59,311 nucleotides of DNA from an archaeon (GCA_020057295.1 JAGVGF010000004.1:1-59311), one strand, 5' to 3'; counted from the stretch's first letter, positions 16,383-25,089 are shown. The notes: a model not told the origin generated them from the sequence alone. Numbers and translations are program-made.

Positions 16383-16876
16383 ACTTTCCAATTCATTAAA
16401 TTTTCTTTCTTATGTTTTAGAATTTTTCCGTTTACTGCGTTAATCTTAACATTTATTACACTAAATGTAGTTGTTACTATAGTAATATTCCAAATTTGTC
16501 CAAATTCTGGAAGATTTTGTAATAAAAATATCGCATTGGTTAATGATTCATGAGGATAATTTTCTTTTAGTAAAGCATCACATATGTCTACAGCTTCACC
16601 TCTAGAAGTTTCAAGTTCTTCAAGTTCTAATTTTTTAATATATTCTTCTTTTTTTAATGCATCTTCAGGAGGATGTATTAAAATAAAGTCGTTGTTATGT
16701 TCGAACACAACAAGTTTATCTGTATCTTTGCTATAGTATCCAATCTGCCATACATCTTTATGCTCAGAATCTAGTAAACTAAAAACGTGAACTAAATAAT
16801 ATTCTTTATTATTTTTAATAAAGTCCTTAAATTCTTTAGATTCCTCTACTAACCCTACAACGTGTTTAAAATCCAT
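16379..16876 (-). CDS. Unknown protein, 165 residues
   Basis: Starts 'MDFKHVVGLVEESKEFKDFI'. ATG 16876 lies about 25 nt after the minus-strand TATA ATATATAAACG, so a leaderless start is likely; the in-frame ATG at 16891 is too close to the box. The protein mixes beta strands ('EYYLVHVFSLLD', 'DVWQIGYYSKD', 'KLVVFEHN') with helices and ends in strands ('IWNITIVTTTFSVINVKINAVNGKI'), a shape like PepSY-type or substrate-binding small domains. No clear family match. It has no membrane segment. Confidence 0.6.
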   Translation of the reverse strand: MDFKHVVGLVEESKEFKDFIKNNKEYYLVHVFSLLDSEHKDVWQIGYYSKDTDKLVVFEHNNDFILIHPPEDALKKEEYIKKLELEELETSRGEAVDICDALLKENYPHESLTNAIFLLQNLPEFGQIWNITIVTTTFSVINVKINAVNGKILKHKKENLMNWKV

Positions 16877-16898
16877 AATCGAAATTAACAACAGACGT

Positions 16899-17543
16899 TT
16901 ATATATTTTGTTGTTTAGACATTAATTGTCTTAATACAGTTAAGTCTTCATCATTCAAAGGTTTTTTGTACAGTTCATTCACAAGCCATAGTCCGCTTGT
17001 TCTGATTTTATCTTTTGGGGAATAATTACCTAACCAATCCTTTGACGCCTTGCAATCCGTGCACGAAGATATTGTAGAAATAATTTTTGATTCTAGCTTC
17101 AATCTTTGATCTTTATCATCAACTCGAAAAACTATGAATGTAAAATGATCTTGTAAATATTTTGTAACTTGTCTCTCAACTTGTTTTTGTTTATTCATAT
17201 CAATTTTTTTCAAGAATTTGTCTTTATTTTCTTTAGGCGTAAGATCTATCTCCCATTGCTTAAGAAATGTGTCCTTATTTTTATTGAGTAAAGCTCTGCC
17301 AATATTTTTTCTGAATATGCTTCTATCTTTATTTTCATTCACAAAATGTTGCCATAATCTTGAGCGTAATTGATTTTTACCCGTATGTGTTCCAACACGA
17401 ACTATTCTGTTAGCACCGTGAGCTTTTTCATCTTTCTGAAATAATATATAAATACCATTCAGAGGGATGCTATCTGGATTGTATGGAAATTTATATCTAG
17501 ACATGCTGTTGGATAGTTTGTGTAATTCTTCGCAACAATTCAT
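16899..17543 (-). CDS. GIY-YIG-type nuclease-domain protein
   Basis: 214 residues. 'LNGIYILFQ' (about 29-36) and 'RIVRVGTHTGKNQLRSRLWQH' look like the GIY and YIG strands and following helix of a GIY-YIG endonuclease, with VRVG standing for YIG. The rest has a basic middle and a Cys pair 'SSCTDC'. Its start overlaps the stop of the DUF6884 gene by 4 nt, so the two are coupled. The substrate is unknown; repair or defence is possible. Confidence 0.65.
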   Translation of the reverse strand: MNCCEELHKLSNSMSRYKFPYNPDSIPLNGIYILFQKDEKAHGANRIVRVGTHTGKNQLRSRLWQHFVNENKDRSIFRKNIGRALLNKNKDTFLKQWEIDLTPKENKDKFLKKIDMNKQKQVERQVTKYLQDHFTFIVFRVDDKDQRLKLESKIISTISSCTDCKASKDWLGNYSPKDKIRTSGLWLVNELYKKPLNDEDLTVLRQLMSKQQNI

Positions 17544-17953
17544 TTTGTATGCGCCTTCATATATTGTAATTGTCTACCAAAACTCAATCCTTTCAACGGT
17601 ATCTCGTAATTTCTAATATGCGGTATTAAAAATTTTCTATACTTATCACCAGCAATAAATACTATATTATCTTTTTCTAAATCTATTAATTCTTCTAGTC
17701 TACTAACAACATTCTTTGCCCATTCTTTAGACGCACTAACAGACATATTATTTAATGTCATTTCATATGGTTCTATTCTTTGATCTAATTCCACAACACC
17801 ATATTTCGCAGAAAGAACGTATATCGCATCAGGATTTAATGAACGTGCATATGCTAGACTGAACTTAAACAATTGGCTAGTATACAATTCTTTAGCAGGA
17901 GCTGCATGCTTAAGCTTTGTTTTTACACATGAAATTAAAACAATTTTACGCAT
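17540..17953 (-). CDS. DUF6884-family protein
   Basis: 137 residues. 'ISCVKTKLKHAAPAKELYTSQLFKFSLAYARSL' split by short gaps, then 'YVLSAKYGVVELDQRIEPYEMTL' and 'WAKNVVSRLEEL', is the DUF6884 pattern as I remember it. The domain often sits beside nucleases or modification genes, but its reaction is not known to me. It has its own TATA (CTATATATACTG, about 22 nt upstream of ATG 17953) and is translationally coupled to the GIY-YIG gene. Confidence 0.65.
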   Translation of the reverse strand: MRKIVLISCVKTKLKHAAPAKELYTSQLFKFSLAYARSLNPDAIYVLSAKYGVVELDQRIEPYEMTLNNMSVSASKEWAKNVVSRLEELIDLEKDNIVFIAGDKYRKFLIPHIRNYEIPLKGLSFGRQLQYMKAHTK

Positions 17954-17984
17954 GACTTTATTAGTAAATAACAGTATATATAGT

Positions 17985-18425
17985 TTATGCCTTATTTAAT
18001 AGTCTAATCAAGAAATTTTTATCTTTGTTTTCTCCGTAATATCTGTAATATTTTGGTTTCTTATTGATTTTCCAGGTTATACGTTCAATAATAATCTTGT
18101 AATCTTCTTCTTTTGGTATCCAATCATTATGCAAATTTTTAGGATATTTATTGATATTAATTGTCTTATTAGGATTAAAACCGCGTTTTTTCATCTCTTT
18201 TTTTAAAAGTTCATGACGCTTTTTTAAATAAATTATTTTATCCTTAAAAAATTTTATATGCCCATTATTTAGGGTATATCTGGTTGGTATTTCAGATTTT
18301 CCTTTAATGAGTTTAATTTCCGGATAACGTTTGATATATCCTAGTAACATCAGTATTTCATTATATTCTGCTATCAGGTGTTGATCTGCCAGGCATTTAG
18401 GATTTAATAAATTTACACGAACCAT
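17985..18425 (-). CDS. Pyrimidine-dimer DNA glycosylase, T4 endonuclease V (DenV) type
   Basis: 146 residues that follow T4 endonuclease V along its whole length: 'LADQHLIAEYNEI', 'LNNGHIKFFKDKIIYLKKRH', 'MKKRGFN', 'DWIPKEEDY' and the C-terminal 'KPKYYRYYGENK'. The known enzyme cuts at UV-made cyclobutane dimers. R3, H16, E20 and the catalytic E23 are kept. The attacking group in T4 is the free amino group of Thr2; here residue 2 is Val, which still allows Met removal and a free amino end. Ribosome site GAGGTAAG precedes ATG 18425. It lies 15 nt after the phosphoesterase gene. Confidence 0.88.
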   Translation of the reverse strand: MVRVNLLNPKCLADQHLIAEYNEILMLLGYIKRYPEIKLIKGKSEIPTRYTLNNGHIKFFKDKIIYLKKRHELLKKEMKKRGFNPNKTININKYPKNLHNDWIPKEEDYKIIIERITWKINKKPKYYRYYGENKDKNFLIRLLNKA

Positions 18426-18440
18426 AAACTTACCTCGAAA

Positions 18441-19058
18441 TTATAAATCAATAATCATTCCATCCCATCCAGGATTAATCAATCTAGAATTATTTATTTT
18501 ATCGCTCATTCCAGCACTTTCATGAATGTGGCCAGACATTGCAATTATTGGTTGATGTTTAATTATAAAATCTGTAATGCTTTGATTGCCAACATGACTA
18601 AAACCATCTCCTAGGTCATCAAGGTTTGTTCCAAATGGTGGAGCGTGAGTAATTAAAACTAAACGGTAATGCTTGTGATTCTCATTAGATAATTTTTTTA
18701 AATCTTCTAAAAATAAATTCATTGAATGTGTGAATGATTCATCTCTAACACTAAATCCTCCACCACCATAACCATAGAATACTAAATCATTAACAATATA
18801 ATAATTTTTATGAATGAAATGCAAATTTTTCAAGTTAGAGCATTCCATCATCAAACCTGTTGCAGTTTCGTGATTACCATGAATAATTAACACAGGTTTG
18901 CCTACATTATTTATCTTTCGAAGTATCTTATTCATGTCATTCTCAAATATGGTTATGTCTCCGCCACAAACTATAAGGTCAACATCTTTAGCTCTATCTA
19001 GGACTTTCTTTAACCATGACTCATTACCGTGAGTATCAATAAAAAATAAGACTTTCAT
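18441..19058 (-). CDS. Calcineurin-like metallophosphoesterase
   Basis: 205 residues with the full two-metal set: 'IDTHGN' (7-12), 'VCGGDIT', 'IHGNHE', 'ITHAPP' and 'SGHIHE'. These fit a small single-domain phosphoesterase of the YfcE/Ser-Thr phosphatase-like group. The substrate cannot be told from sequence. It is the first gene of a minus-strand group with the EndoV homologue. Confidence 0.87.
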   Translation of the reverse strand: MKVLFFIDTHGNESWLKKVLDRAKDVDLIVCGGDITIFENDMNKILRKINNVGKPVLIIHGNHETATGLMMECSNLKNLHFIHKNYYIVNDLVFYGYGGGGFSVRDESFTHSMNLFLEDLKKLSNENHKHYRLVLITHAPPFGTNLDDLGDGFSHVGNQSITDFIIKHQPIIAMSGHIHESAGMSDKINNSRLINPGWDGMIIDL

Positions 19059-19131
19059 AACAATAAGAACGTTAGGGAATTTTTAAATGTTTTTAACACA
19101 AAAAATATAAACATACAAATAAGTCCATATT

Positions 19132-19944
19132 ATGCCTAAAAAAGAATCCAAGACAATTAAATTCTTCCGCGTAATAATATGGCCGTTTAAAATATTATTT
19201 ATAATAATATCGTGGATTTTTAAAGTTATAATCATGAGTATAGGATGGATTATTGGATTAATATTTAAAGAACGACCAATGAAAGAGAATAGTATGCATG
19301 AATCATACGTTTCATTTAAAATTATTAAAATTGTTAGTGGAAGTTTTCAGAAATTTGAAGATAATTTATTGAAGAAAGATAGTACTATAGGAATAATCCT
19401 TGGAGCTAGAGGCTCTGGTAAGAGTGCATTTGGATTAAAACTTTTGGAAAACTTACATTCAATTTCCAAACGTAAAATATTTACGATGGGTTTTAAGACG
19501 CATGATTTGCCATCATGGATACATAATGTCACAGAATTAGAAGATATAGAAAATGGTTCTTATGTATTAATTGATGAGGGAGGTATATTATTTAATGCCA
19601 GACAAGGTTTTAGCAATGCTAATCAATTATTAAGTAAACTATTGCTTATAGCAAGACATAAGGATTTAAGCATAATGTTTATCACACAGAATTCTTCTAA
19701 TCTAGAAATTAATGCGATAAGACAAGCAGATTATCTTATATTAAAACCTTCATCATTATTACAATTAGATTTTGAACGTAAAAAGATAAAAGAGATATAT
19801 ACAGAAGTAATTGATGATTTTAAAAAATATAAGAATACAAAAGGATTAACATATATTTATTCTGACTCATTCAAAGGATTTGTAAGCAATCCATTACCAT
19901 CTTTCTGGACGAATAAGATAAGTAAGAGTTTCAGCGAAAAATGA
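19132..19944 (+). CDS. Membrane-anchored Zot-like P-loop ATPase
   Basis: 270 residues. A long hydrophobic stretch at about 13-45 forms one or two membrane passes. The ATPase follows, with Walker A 'GARGSGKSA' (91-99), Walker B 'YVLIDEGG' (144-151) and a polar sensor 'MFITQNSS'. The order and the short ATPase recall the zonula-occludens-toxin/phage pI and HerA-like group, which push DNA or filaments through membranes. It stands alone between divergent and convergent genes, with a leaderless-type start. A virus- or plasmid-derived origin is possible but not shown. Confidence 0.65.
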   Translation: MPKKESKTIKFFRVIIWPFKILFIIISWIFKVIIMSIGWIIGLIFKERPMKENSMHESYVSFKIIKIVSGSFQKFEDNLLKKDSTIGIILGARGSGKSAFGLKLLENLHSISKRKIFTMGFKTHDLPSWIHNVTELEDIENGSYVLIDEGGILFNARQGFSNANQLLSKLLLIARHKDLSIMFITQNSSNLEINAIRQADYLILKPSSLLQLDFERKKIKEIYTEVIDDFKKYKNTKGLTYIYSDSFKGFVSNPLPSFWTNKISKSFSEK

Positions 19945-19977
19945 ATAGGATATTTTTCCATAAAGGTTAGAATATGT

Positions 19978-21228
19978 TTATTTCTCTCTAACATTGGCGA
20001 ATATTATCCATGCTATTACAAAGAATGGTATCAGCACGAGCATTGCTGTCCTTTGGCTAGCTGCAAATACTGAGATTGTTCCAAAGAGGATTGGTCCTGT
20101 TGTTGCGGCAATCTTGCTTGCAAATCCGTTGAATCCGAAGAACTGTGATCTCTTATTGTATGGAATGATTCTGCTGAGCCATGATCTTGCAACCGCCTGG
20201 CTTGAGCCTACAGCCAATCCTGCTATGACCGCTACTATATATAATTCTGTCATCGTTGTAGCAAAATAGAGTATTATTACTGTGATAATCCATAAAATTA
20301 TCGCTCCTAGAACTATCTTCTTAGGACCTGTCTTGTCGCTTAATATCCCGAGTAATATTGTTGCAAGACATCCTATAATTTGTACTATAATTATTATTAT
20401 CAAGATATCAGACATAGCAATATTCATAGTATTTTTTGCATATAGCGGGAGAAACGCAAATATAGTCACAAGCGCATCATTCAGGAAATAGAATGCAATC
20501 AAGAACCAGAACACATTTTTATGATTCTTTATCTCTCTAAATGTTTTCCATATGTTGTTAAATCCTGCCCTGATATTACTGATATTGTCCTTTACTTTTT
20601 TCTTTATTGTCTTAGCCTCTTTTATGTATAGAAATGATGGTAGAGCAAATATTAAGAAGAATAATGCTGTTAGGGGAAATGTTAGTTTATACAATAACTC
20701 GTTACTGCCTTCGAAACCTGAAGCGTATAATGGTCTGAGCAGAAGCATTGCAGCTATCCCTCCCAGATATCCAAGACCCCATCCAAGTCCTGAAATGAAT
20801 CCCGCATTCTTTTTTGTAGATATCTGCGGTAAAAAACTATCATAAAGGCTTTGCGCTAGCTCAAGAAATAAATTGGCGATAATGAATATAATACATGCCA
20901 GCATTAATCTTCCCTCTCCCGTAAAATATAATGCTGCAGTTCCGATTACTGCTAGTAATGTGAATATTATAAATTTACTTTTTCTTTTCTGGTCATGATC
21001 TGCTATCGCTCCGATTATTGGTGCAGATATGCCTCCGATAAGAATAGATAAACTCACTATCAGGCCCCAATAAAAATCGCCCATGCTGTTGCCAGCAATA
21101 ACATCTTTAAAATATATTGGAAAGACAAAACTTAGAATTAGAACAGTATATGCAGAATTAGCGAAGTCATATAATGCCCATGATACAACTTGTTTCTTAT
21201 CAACACCTTTAAGATACTTATCGCGCAT
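19978..21228 (-). CDS. MFS transporter of the UMF1/Atg22-like group
   Basis: 416 residues, about 12 membrane segments. 'SWALYDFANSAYTVLI' near the N-terminus is the signature of the UMF1 group. Relatives are thought to export small solutes; the substrate is unknown. The gene uses visibly more CTG, ATC, GGC and GCC codons than its neighbours, which prefer A/T-ending codons, so recent transfer or different constraint is possible. Confidence 0.87.
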   Translation of the reverse strand: MRDKYLKGVDKKQVVSWALYDFANSAYTVLILSFVFPIYFKDVIAGNSMGDFYWGLIVSLSILIGGISAPIIGAIADHDQKRKSKFIIFTLLAVIGTAALYFTGEGRLMLACIIFIIANLFLELAQSLYDSFLPQISTKKNAGFISGLGWGLGYLGGIAAMLLLRPLYASGFEGSNELLYKLTFPLTALFFLIFALPSFLYIKEAKTIKKKVKDNISNIRAGFNNIWKTFREIKNHKNVFWFLIAFYFLNDALVTIFAFLPLYAKNTMNIAMSDILIIIIIVQIIGCLATILLGILSDKTGPKKIVLGAIILWIITVIILYFATTMTELYIVAVIAGLAVGSSQAVARSWLSRIIPYNKRSQFFGFNGFASKIAATTGPILFGTISVFAASQRTAMLVLIPFFVIAWIIFANVREK

Positions 21229-21263
21229 GATTTCTTATGTGCAGGAGGATATATAAAGTTTCT

Positions 21264-22607
21264 CTAGAATTTGACGCCACCTTGCATTTGTTTCATCATC
21301 TTTTCCATGTTTTTGTCATTGCCTTTGAACATTTTCATAAGCTTCTTAGATTGTTTATATTGCTTCACAAGTTCACGAACTTCTCCACTTCCAAGACCTG
21401 AACCTTTTGAAATACGTTCAGCACGACTAGCATCTATAATTTCTGGATCTTCTAATTCTTCACGAGTCATTGATTGCATTGCATACTTCCACTTGTCGAG
21501 TTTAATTTCTTGATTTTCAAGCATATCCTTCGGAATTTTTAATCCGCCCATTCCAGGCATTAGTTCCATAACTTTAGTTAATGGTCCCATTTTCTTCATT
21601 GCTTGCATTTGTTCATACAAATCTATAAGATTAAATTCGCCCTTTAAGAATTTTTTACCCAGATCTTTAGCATCCTCTTCTGATATTGCATCACCAACTT
21701 TTTCAAGTAATGCCTCTAAATCTCCCATTCCTAAAATTCTACCAACAAATCCTTCAGGTTTAAATTCTTCAAGTGCATCAATTTTTTCTCCTATACCAAT
21801 AAATTTGACTGGAGCGCCAGTTACAGCACATGCTGTTAACGCTCCTCCACCTTTTGCTGTACCATCAAGTTTAGTAATTATAACTCCAGTAATTGCGCAA
21901 GTGTCGTGGAAGGTTTTAGCTTGTTTCTCAGCAGCTTGACCAATATCTGCACTAATTACAAGTAAATTCTCATCTGCCTTAACGATACTTTTAATCTGAT
22001 TTAATTCTTCGATTAACTCATCATTTAATGCATCACGTCCAGCAGTATCTATAAGTACTATATCATACTTTTTCAAATCTTCTTGATAAGTCTTAAATAT
22101 TTTTACAGGATCTTTTTCTCCTTTAATACCGTAAAAGTCTACACCAACTTTTTGTGATAATTGTTGTAATTGTTCATATGCTGCAGGTCTCCATGTGTCA
22201 GTACTAATAAGACCTACCTTGTATCCTCTTTTCTGATAGTACTTAGCAAGTTTTCCAGCATGAGTAGTTTTACCAGAACCAAAAAGTCCAACAAGCATGA
22301 TATAGAATGGTTTTTTATTGATATTAATCTTCGCGCCCTCGCCACCTAAAAATCTAACTAGTTCATCGTAAACAACTTTTACTAAATATTCTTTTTTAGA
22401 AAGATTTTTTGGAATATCTTCCTTCAAGGCTTTTTCCTTAATACTCTTTGTTAATTCGAAAACCAATCTAACATTAACATCTGACTGTAACAATGCTTTT
22501 TGTATATCTTTAATTAGTTCATTGATGAGTTTTTCATCTACAAAAAGTGCATTCTTGATTTTATCAAGAGTTCCTCTTAGTCCTTCACCAAGTTTGTCTA
22601 AGACCAT
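21264..22607 (-). CDS. Signal recognition particle 54 kDa protein
   Basis: SRP54 binds 7S RNA and signal sequences and docks ribosomes at the membrane with FtsY. The N domain is followed by the G domain with 'GLFGSGKTTHAGKLA', 'DTWRPAAYEQL', 'DTAGRD' and 'TKLDGTAKGGGAL', then a Met-rich M domain ('MQAMKKMGPLTKVMELMPGMGG') that ends 'MEKMMKQMQGG'. I chose ATG 22607, about 25-27 nt after the minus-strand TATA CCTTTATAAATCC (22629-22639); the longer frame from 22622 starts too close to the box. Confidence 0.96.
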   Translation of the reverse strand: MVLDKLGEGLRGTLDKIKNALFVDEKLINELIKDIQKALLQSDVNVRLVFELTKSIKEKALKEDIPKNLSKKEYLVKVVYDELVRFLGGEGAKININKKPFYIMLVGLFGSGKTTHAGKLAKYYQKRGYKVGLISTDTWRPAAYEQLQQLSQKVGVDFYGIKGEKDPVKIFKTYQEDLKKYDIVLIDTAGRDALNDELIEELNQIKSIVKADENLLVISADIGQAAEKQAKTFHDTCAITGVIITKLDGTAKGGGALTACAVTGAPVKFIGIGEKIDALEEFKPEGFVGRILGMGDLEALLEKVGDAISEEDAKDLGKKFLKGEFNLIDLYEQMQAMKKMGPLTKVMELMPGMGGLKIPKDMLENQEIKLDKWKYAMQSMTREELEDPEIIDASRAERISKGSGLGSGEVRELVKQYKQSKKLMKMFKGNDKNMEKMMKQMQGGVKF

Positions 22608-22691
22608 ACATTTAGAGAACAAATAAGGATTTATAAAGGTTTATCTGTGTGAAATCGAAAACTATTAAAAAGTGATTCTGTAGATAGATAT

Positions 22692-23426
22692 ATGGAAGAT
22701 AAACGATTTAGAGGAATTGCTAGTAAAGATTATGATATTTCAACTATAGGAATTCCACATCGCATGGAACTTCAGCAAAAAATTACTGATGTCATTAAGA
22801 AATCTTTCAAAAATTCTAAAATACACGTTATATCTGTGGTAGAAATTGGTTGTGGTACTGGACAAACTACTACTGCTATTTTAGAATCCGATAAGAGAGT
22901 ACATGTATCTGCAGTTGATAATGAGCCTTCTATGATAAAACAGGCGAAAATATTTCTCAAAGAATTTATTGATACTGAACGCGTTAAGTTAATTGAGAAA
23001 GATGCTTTAAATTTCCTAAAAAAACAACACTCAAACTCATTTGATGTATTTGCTTCAGCGTTTACATTGCATAATTTTCGTAGGAATTTTAGAAATAAAA
23101 TTCTGAAAGAAATATTTCGTGTTCTAAAAAAGGACGGAATTTTTGTTAATGCTGATAAGTATGCACTTGATGATATTTTAGCACACAAGAAAACATTAAA
23201 TTGGCAATTGAATCGATTTAAAACAGAGTATTCAAAAATTAATCGTCAAGATTTAGTTGAAGAATGGACTAATCATTATTTGGAAGATGATAAGCCAGAC
23301 ATTATAATGAAAGAATTAGAATCATTCAAAATAATGAAGGAACTAGGATTTAAAGATTCTGGAATAATATTTAGAAAACAGATGGATGCCGTTCTTGTTG
23401 CAAAAAAATATATTAAAAAGAAATAA
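22692..23426 (+). CDS. Class I SAM-dependent methyltransferase
   Basis: 244 residues. The SAM-binding glycine motif is 'VVEIGCGTGQTTTAIL' (about 49-64), followed by the acidic end of strand 2 ('AVDNEPSM'), 'FDVFASAFTLHNF' and 'IFRVLKKDGIFV'. The fold is sure but the substrate is not; the small-molecule UbiE-like group is the nearest in pattern. It diverges from SRP54 over a short shared promoter region and converges on the DEAD-box gene. Confidence 0.82.
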   Translation: MEDKRFRGIASKDYDISTIGIPHRMELQQKITDVIKKSFKNSKIHVISVVEIGCGTGQTTTAILESDKRVHVSAVDNEPSMIKQAKIFLKEFIDTERVKLIEKDALNFLKKQHSNSFDVFASAFTLHNFRRNFRNKILKEIFRVLKKDGIFVNADKYALDDILAHKKTLNWQLNRFKTEYSKINRQDLVEEWTNHYLEDDKPDIIMKELESFKIMKELGFKDSGIIFRKQMDAVLVAKKYIKKK

Positions 23427-23439
23427 AAAATAGAAGAAT

Positions 23440-24687
23440 TTATCTTCTTCCGCCGCCTCTGAATCCGCCACCGCCACGCTGTGGTGCTCGACCTTGACCT
23501 CCACTACGTCCACGTCCAAATTGTCTCATTGGTGGTCTTCCGCCTTGCGATCCTGATCTACTTTGACCTCTAGTAAATGGTACAGGCTGGAATGCTGGTA
23601 TATTTTCACGTACAATATTTAGTGTTCTATCACGTTGTATCTTGCCGAATTTATCATAATCTGCATGTGTTAGTAATGTTATTGCAACTCCAGTTTCTCC
23701 TGCTCTTGCTGTTCTTCCAATTCTATGAATATATTCATCAGGAGTTCTTGGCAAGTCATAATTGAATATGTGTGTAATATTTCTAATATCAAGACCTCTT
23801 GCTGCAACATCAGTTGCGACTAGTGCTGTGATATGTTCTTTTCTTAACATTTCAACAACTTGTAATCTTTTACCTTGTGTTAATCCACCGTGAATAGCCA
23901 TAGCTTTAATGCCATTTCTATCAAGATTATCTGTTACTAAGTCAACTTCATGTCTTGTTGCACAAAATATTATAGATATTCCTTTATGTAATTTTAAAAA
24001 ATGTACAAGTAATGGGAATTTCTCATTTTGTTGAATGCTATAATATACTTGTTTTAATAGCGATCTATCAACCTGCATCTGTCCTCTGATATGTGTTGGA
24101 TTATTGAAGAATTGTGAAATTATCTTCTTAATATCAGTCGGCATTGTTGCACTAAACATTAATGATTGCTTAGTTTTTGGTGTACTCTTTAATATTAGTC
24201 TTATATCATCTATAAATCCCATCTCAAGCATTTTATCTGCTTCATCTAAGACAAAATATTTTATATGACTTATGTCAAGAGATCTTCTATCTAAGTGATC
24301 CATTGTTCTTCCTGGTGTTCCTACAACGATGTCTGCTCTACGTAAGTCATCTATTTGTGGTCCTATTCCTACACCACCATAGACACATGCGTATCTAATT
24401 GGTAGATATTTTGAAATAAGTTTTAATGTATCGTGTACTTGTACACATAACTCTCTTGTTGGCGTTAAAATTATTGCTTGTACGCCTCTGCCTGGTACAA
24501 TATTTTGTAACATTGGCAATCCGAACGCTGCAGTCTTTCCAGAACCAGTCTGTGACTGTCCAACAATATCTTTACCAGTCATTATTTCTGGAATACATTT
24601 TGCTTGGATTTCTGTAGCTTCTACAAATCCTAATTGAGTTATAGCTTTTAATAACTCAGGTTTTAAATTTAGTTCTTCGAACTTCAT
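23440..24687 (-). CDS. DEAD-box RNA helicase with RGG/Gly-rich tail
   Basis: ATP-dependent RNA unwinding and ribosome or mRNA remodelling. All motifs are present: 'QSQTGSGKTAAFG', 'PTRELC', 'TPGR', 'DEADKML', 'SATMP', 'ATDVAARGLD' and 'HRIGRTARAG'. The last 50 residues are Arg/Gly/Gln-rich with RGG repeats, a non-specific RNA-binding tail as in CsdA/DeaD and eukaryotic relatives. ATG 24687 follows a CGGAG ribosome site; the in-frame start at 24720 lacks one. A leader near 150 nt carries two hairpins (see separate entry). Confidence 0.95.
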   Translation of the reverse strand: MKFEELNLKPELLKAITQLGFVEATEIQAKCIPEIMTGKDIVGQSQTGSGKTAAFGLPMLQNIVPGRGVQAIILTPTRELCVQVHDTLKLISKYLPIRYACVYGGVGIGPQIDDLRRADIVVGTPGRTMDHLDRRSLDISHIKYFVLDEADKMLEMGFIDDIRLILKSTPKTKQSLMFSATMPTDIKKIISQFFNNPTHIRGQMQVDRSLLKQVYYSIQQNEKFPLLVHFLKLHKGISIIFCATRHEVDLVTDNLDRNGIKAMAIHGGLTQGKRLQVVEMLRKEHITALVATDVAARGLDIRNITHIFNYDLPRTPDEYIHRIGRTARAGETGVAITLLTHADYDKFGKIQRDRTLNIVRENIPAFQPVPFTRGQSRSGSQGGRPPMRQFGRGRSGGQGRAPQRGGGGFRGGGRR

Positions 24688-24744
24688 CTTATTTTCTCCG
24701 TAAGAATCCTTAATTAACAATCAAATATTATACAGTCAAAAGTG

Positions 24745-24792
24745 ATGACGTAATGTCATACATATCGACAGTTCAGTGATTGCCGAACCGTC
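24745..24792 (-). promoter_or_regulatory. Structured 5' leader of the DEAD-box helicase gene
   Basis: Between the minus-strand TATA (CTTTATAAAG, about 24856-24865) and ATG 24687 there are about 150 nt of leader. On the RNA strand 24792-24767 folds as GACGGUUC/GAACUGUC (8 pairs, one GU) with a 10-nt loop, and 24759-24745 as AUGAC/GUCAU with a 5-nt loop. Long structured leaders are known on bacterial cold-shock DEAD-box genes, where they serve autoregulation. The same role here is inference. Confidence 0.5.
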
Positions 24793-24922
24793 TCAATCAA
24801 TTAGAATGAGTTGGCTCTTCAAAATTCTTTACTAATATAAGGAGTGAAGGGCCCTTTATAAAGTATATTATTTCAAAAATCTTTATAAAGACTTGACGTA
24901 TCCATTTAGTATAATTAATATT

Positions 24923-24994
24923 GCGTCTGTGGTCCAGCGGTTAAGACTCCGGCCTTCCAAGCCGGGTACCCGGGTTCAAATCCCGGCGGACGCA
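24923..24994 (+). tRNA. tRNA-Gly(TCC)
   Basis: The acceptor GCGTCTG pairs with CGGACGC (one GU), discriminator A. The anticodon stem is CCGGC/GCCGG and the loop CTTCCAA gives TCC. The T-arm is CCGGG-TTCAAAT-CCCGG. There is no intron and no encoded CCA. Confidence 0.95.
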
Positions 24995-25089
24995 TATTTT
25001 TATAAATATTCTTTGGCGCTGCTTTAGCAGCCTTTTTAGTGCAGGTTTTGCTTGCAAAAAGTGCAGTGGGATCCCGGCGGACGCATATT
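24980..25089. repeat. Direct duplication of the tRNA-Gly 3' end around a 72-bp spacer
   Basis: ATCCCGGCGGACGCATATT occurs at 24980-24998, inside and just past the tRNA, and again at 25071-25089. The spacer holds a hairpin GCTGC-TTTA-GCAGC (25018-25031) followed by T5, and TTTTGC-TT-GCAAAA (25046-25059) flanked by AGTGCAG repeats (25038-25044, 25060-25066). The layout is that of attL/attR left by a tRNA-targeting integrase, but almost nothing lies between. A collapsed integration or a tiny insertion are both possible. Confidence 0.6.
25018..25037 (+). terminator. Hairpin with T5 downstream of tRNA-Gly
   Basis: GCTGC-TTTA-GCAGC followed by CCTTTTT about 25 nt past the tRNA end. It could end the tRNA transcript. 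Confidence 0.35.
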
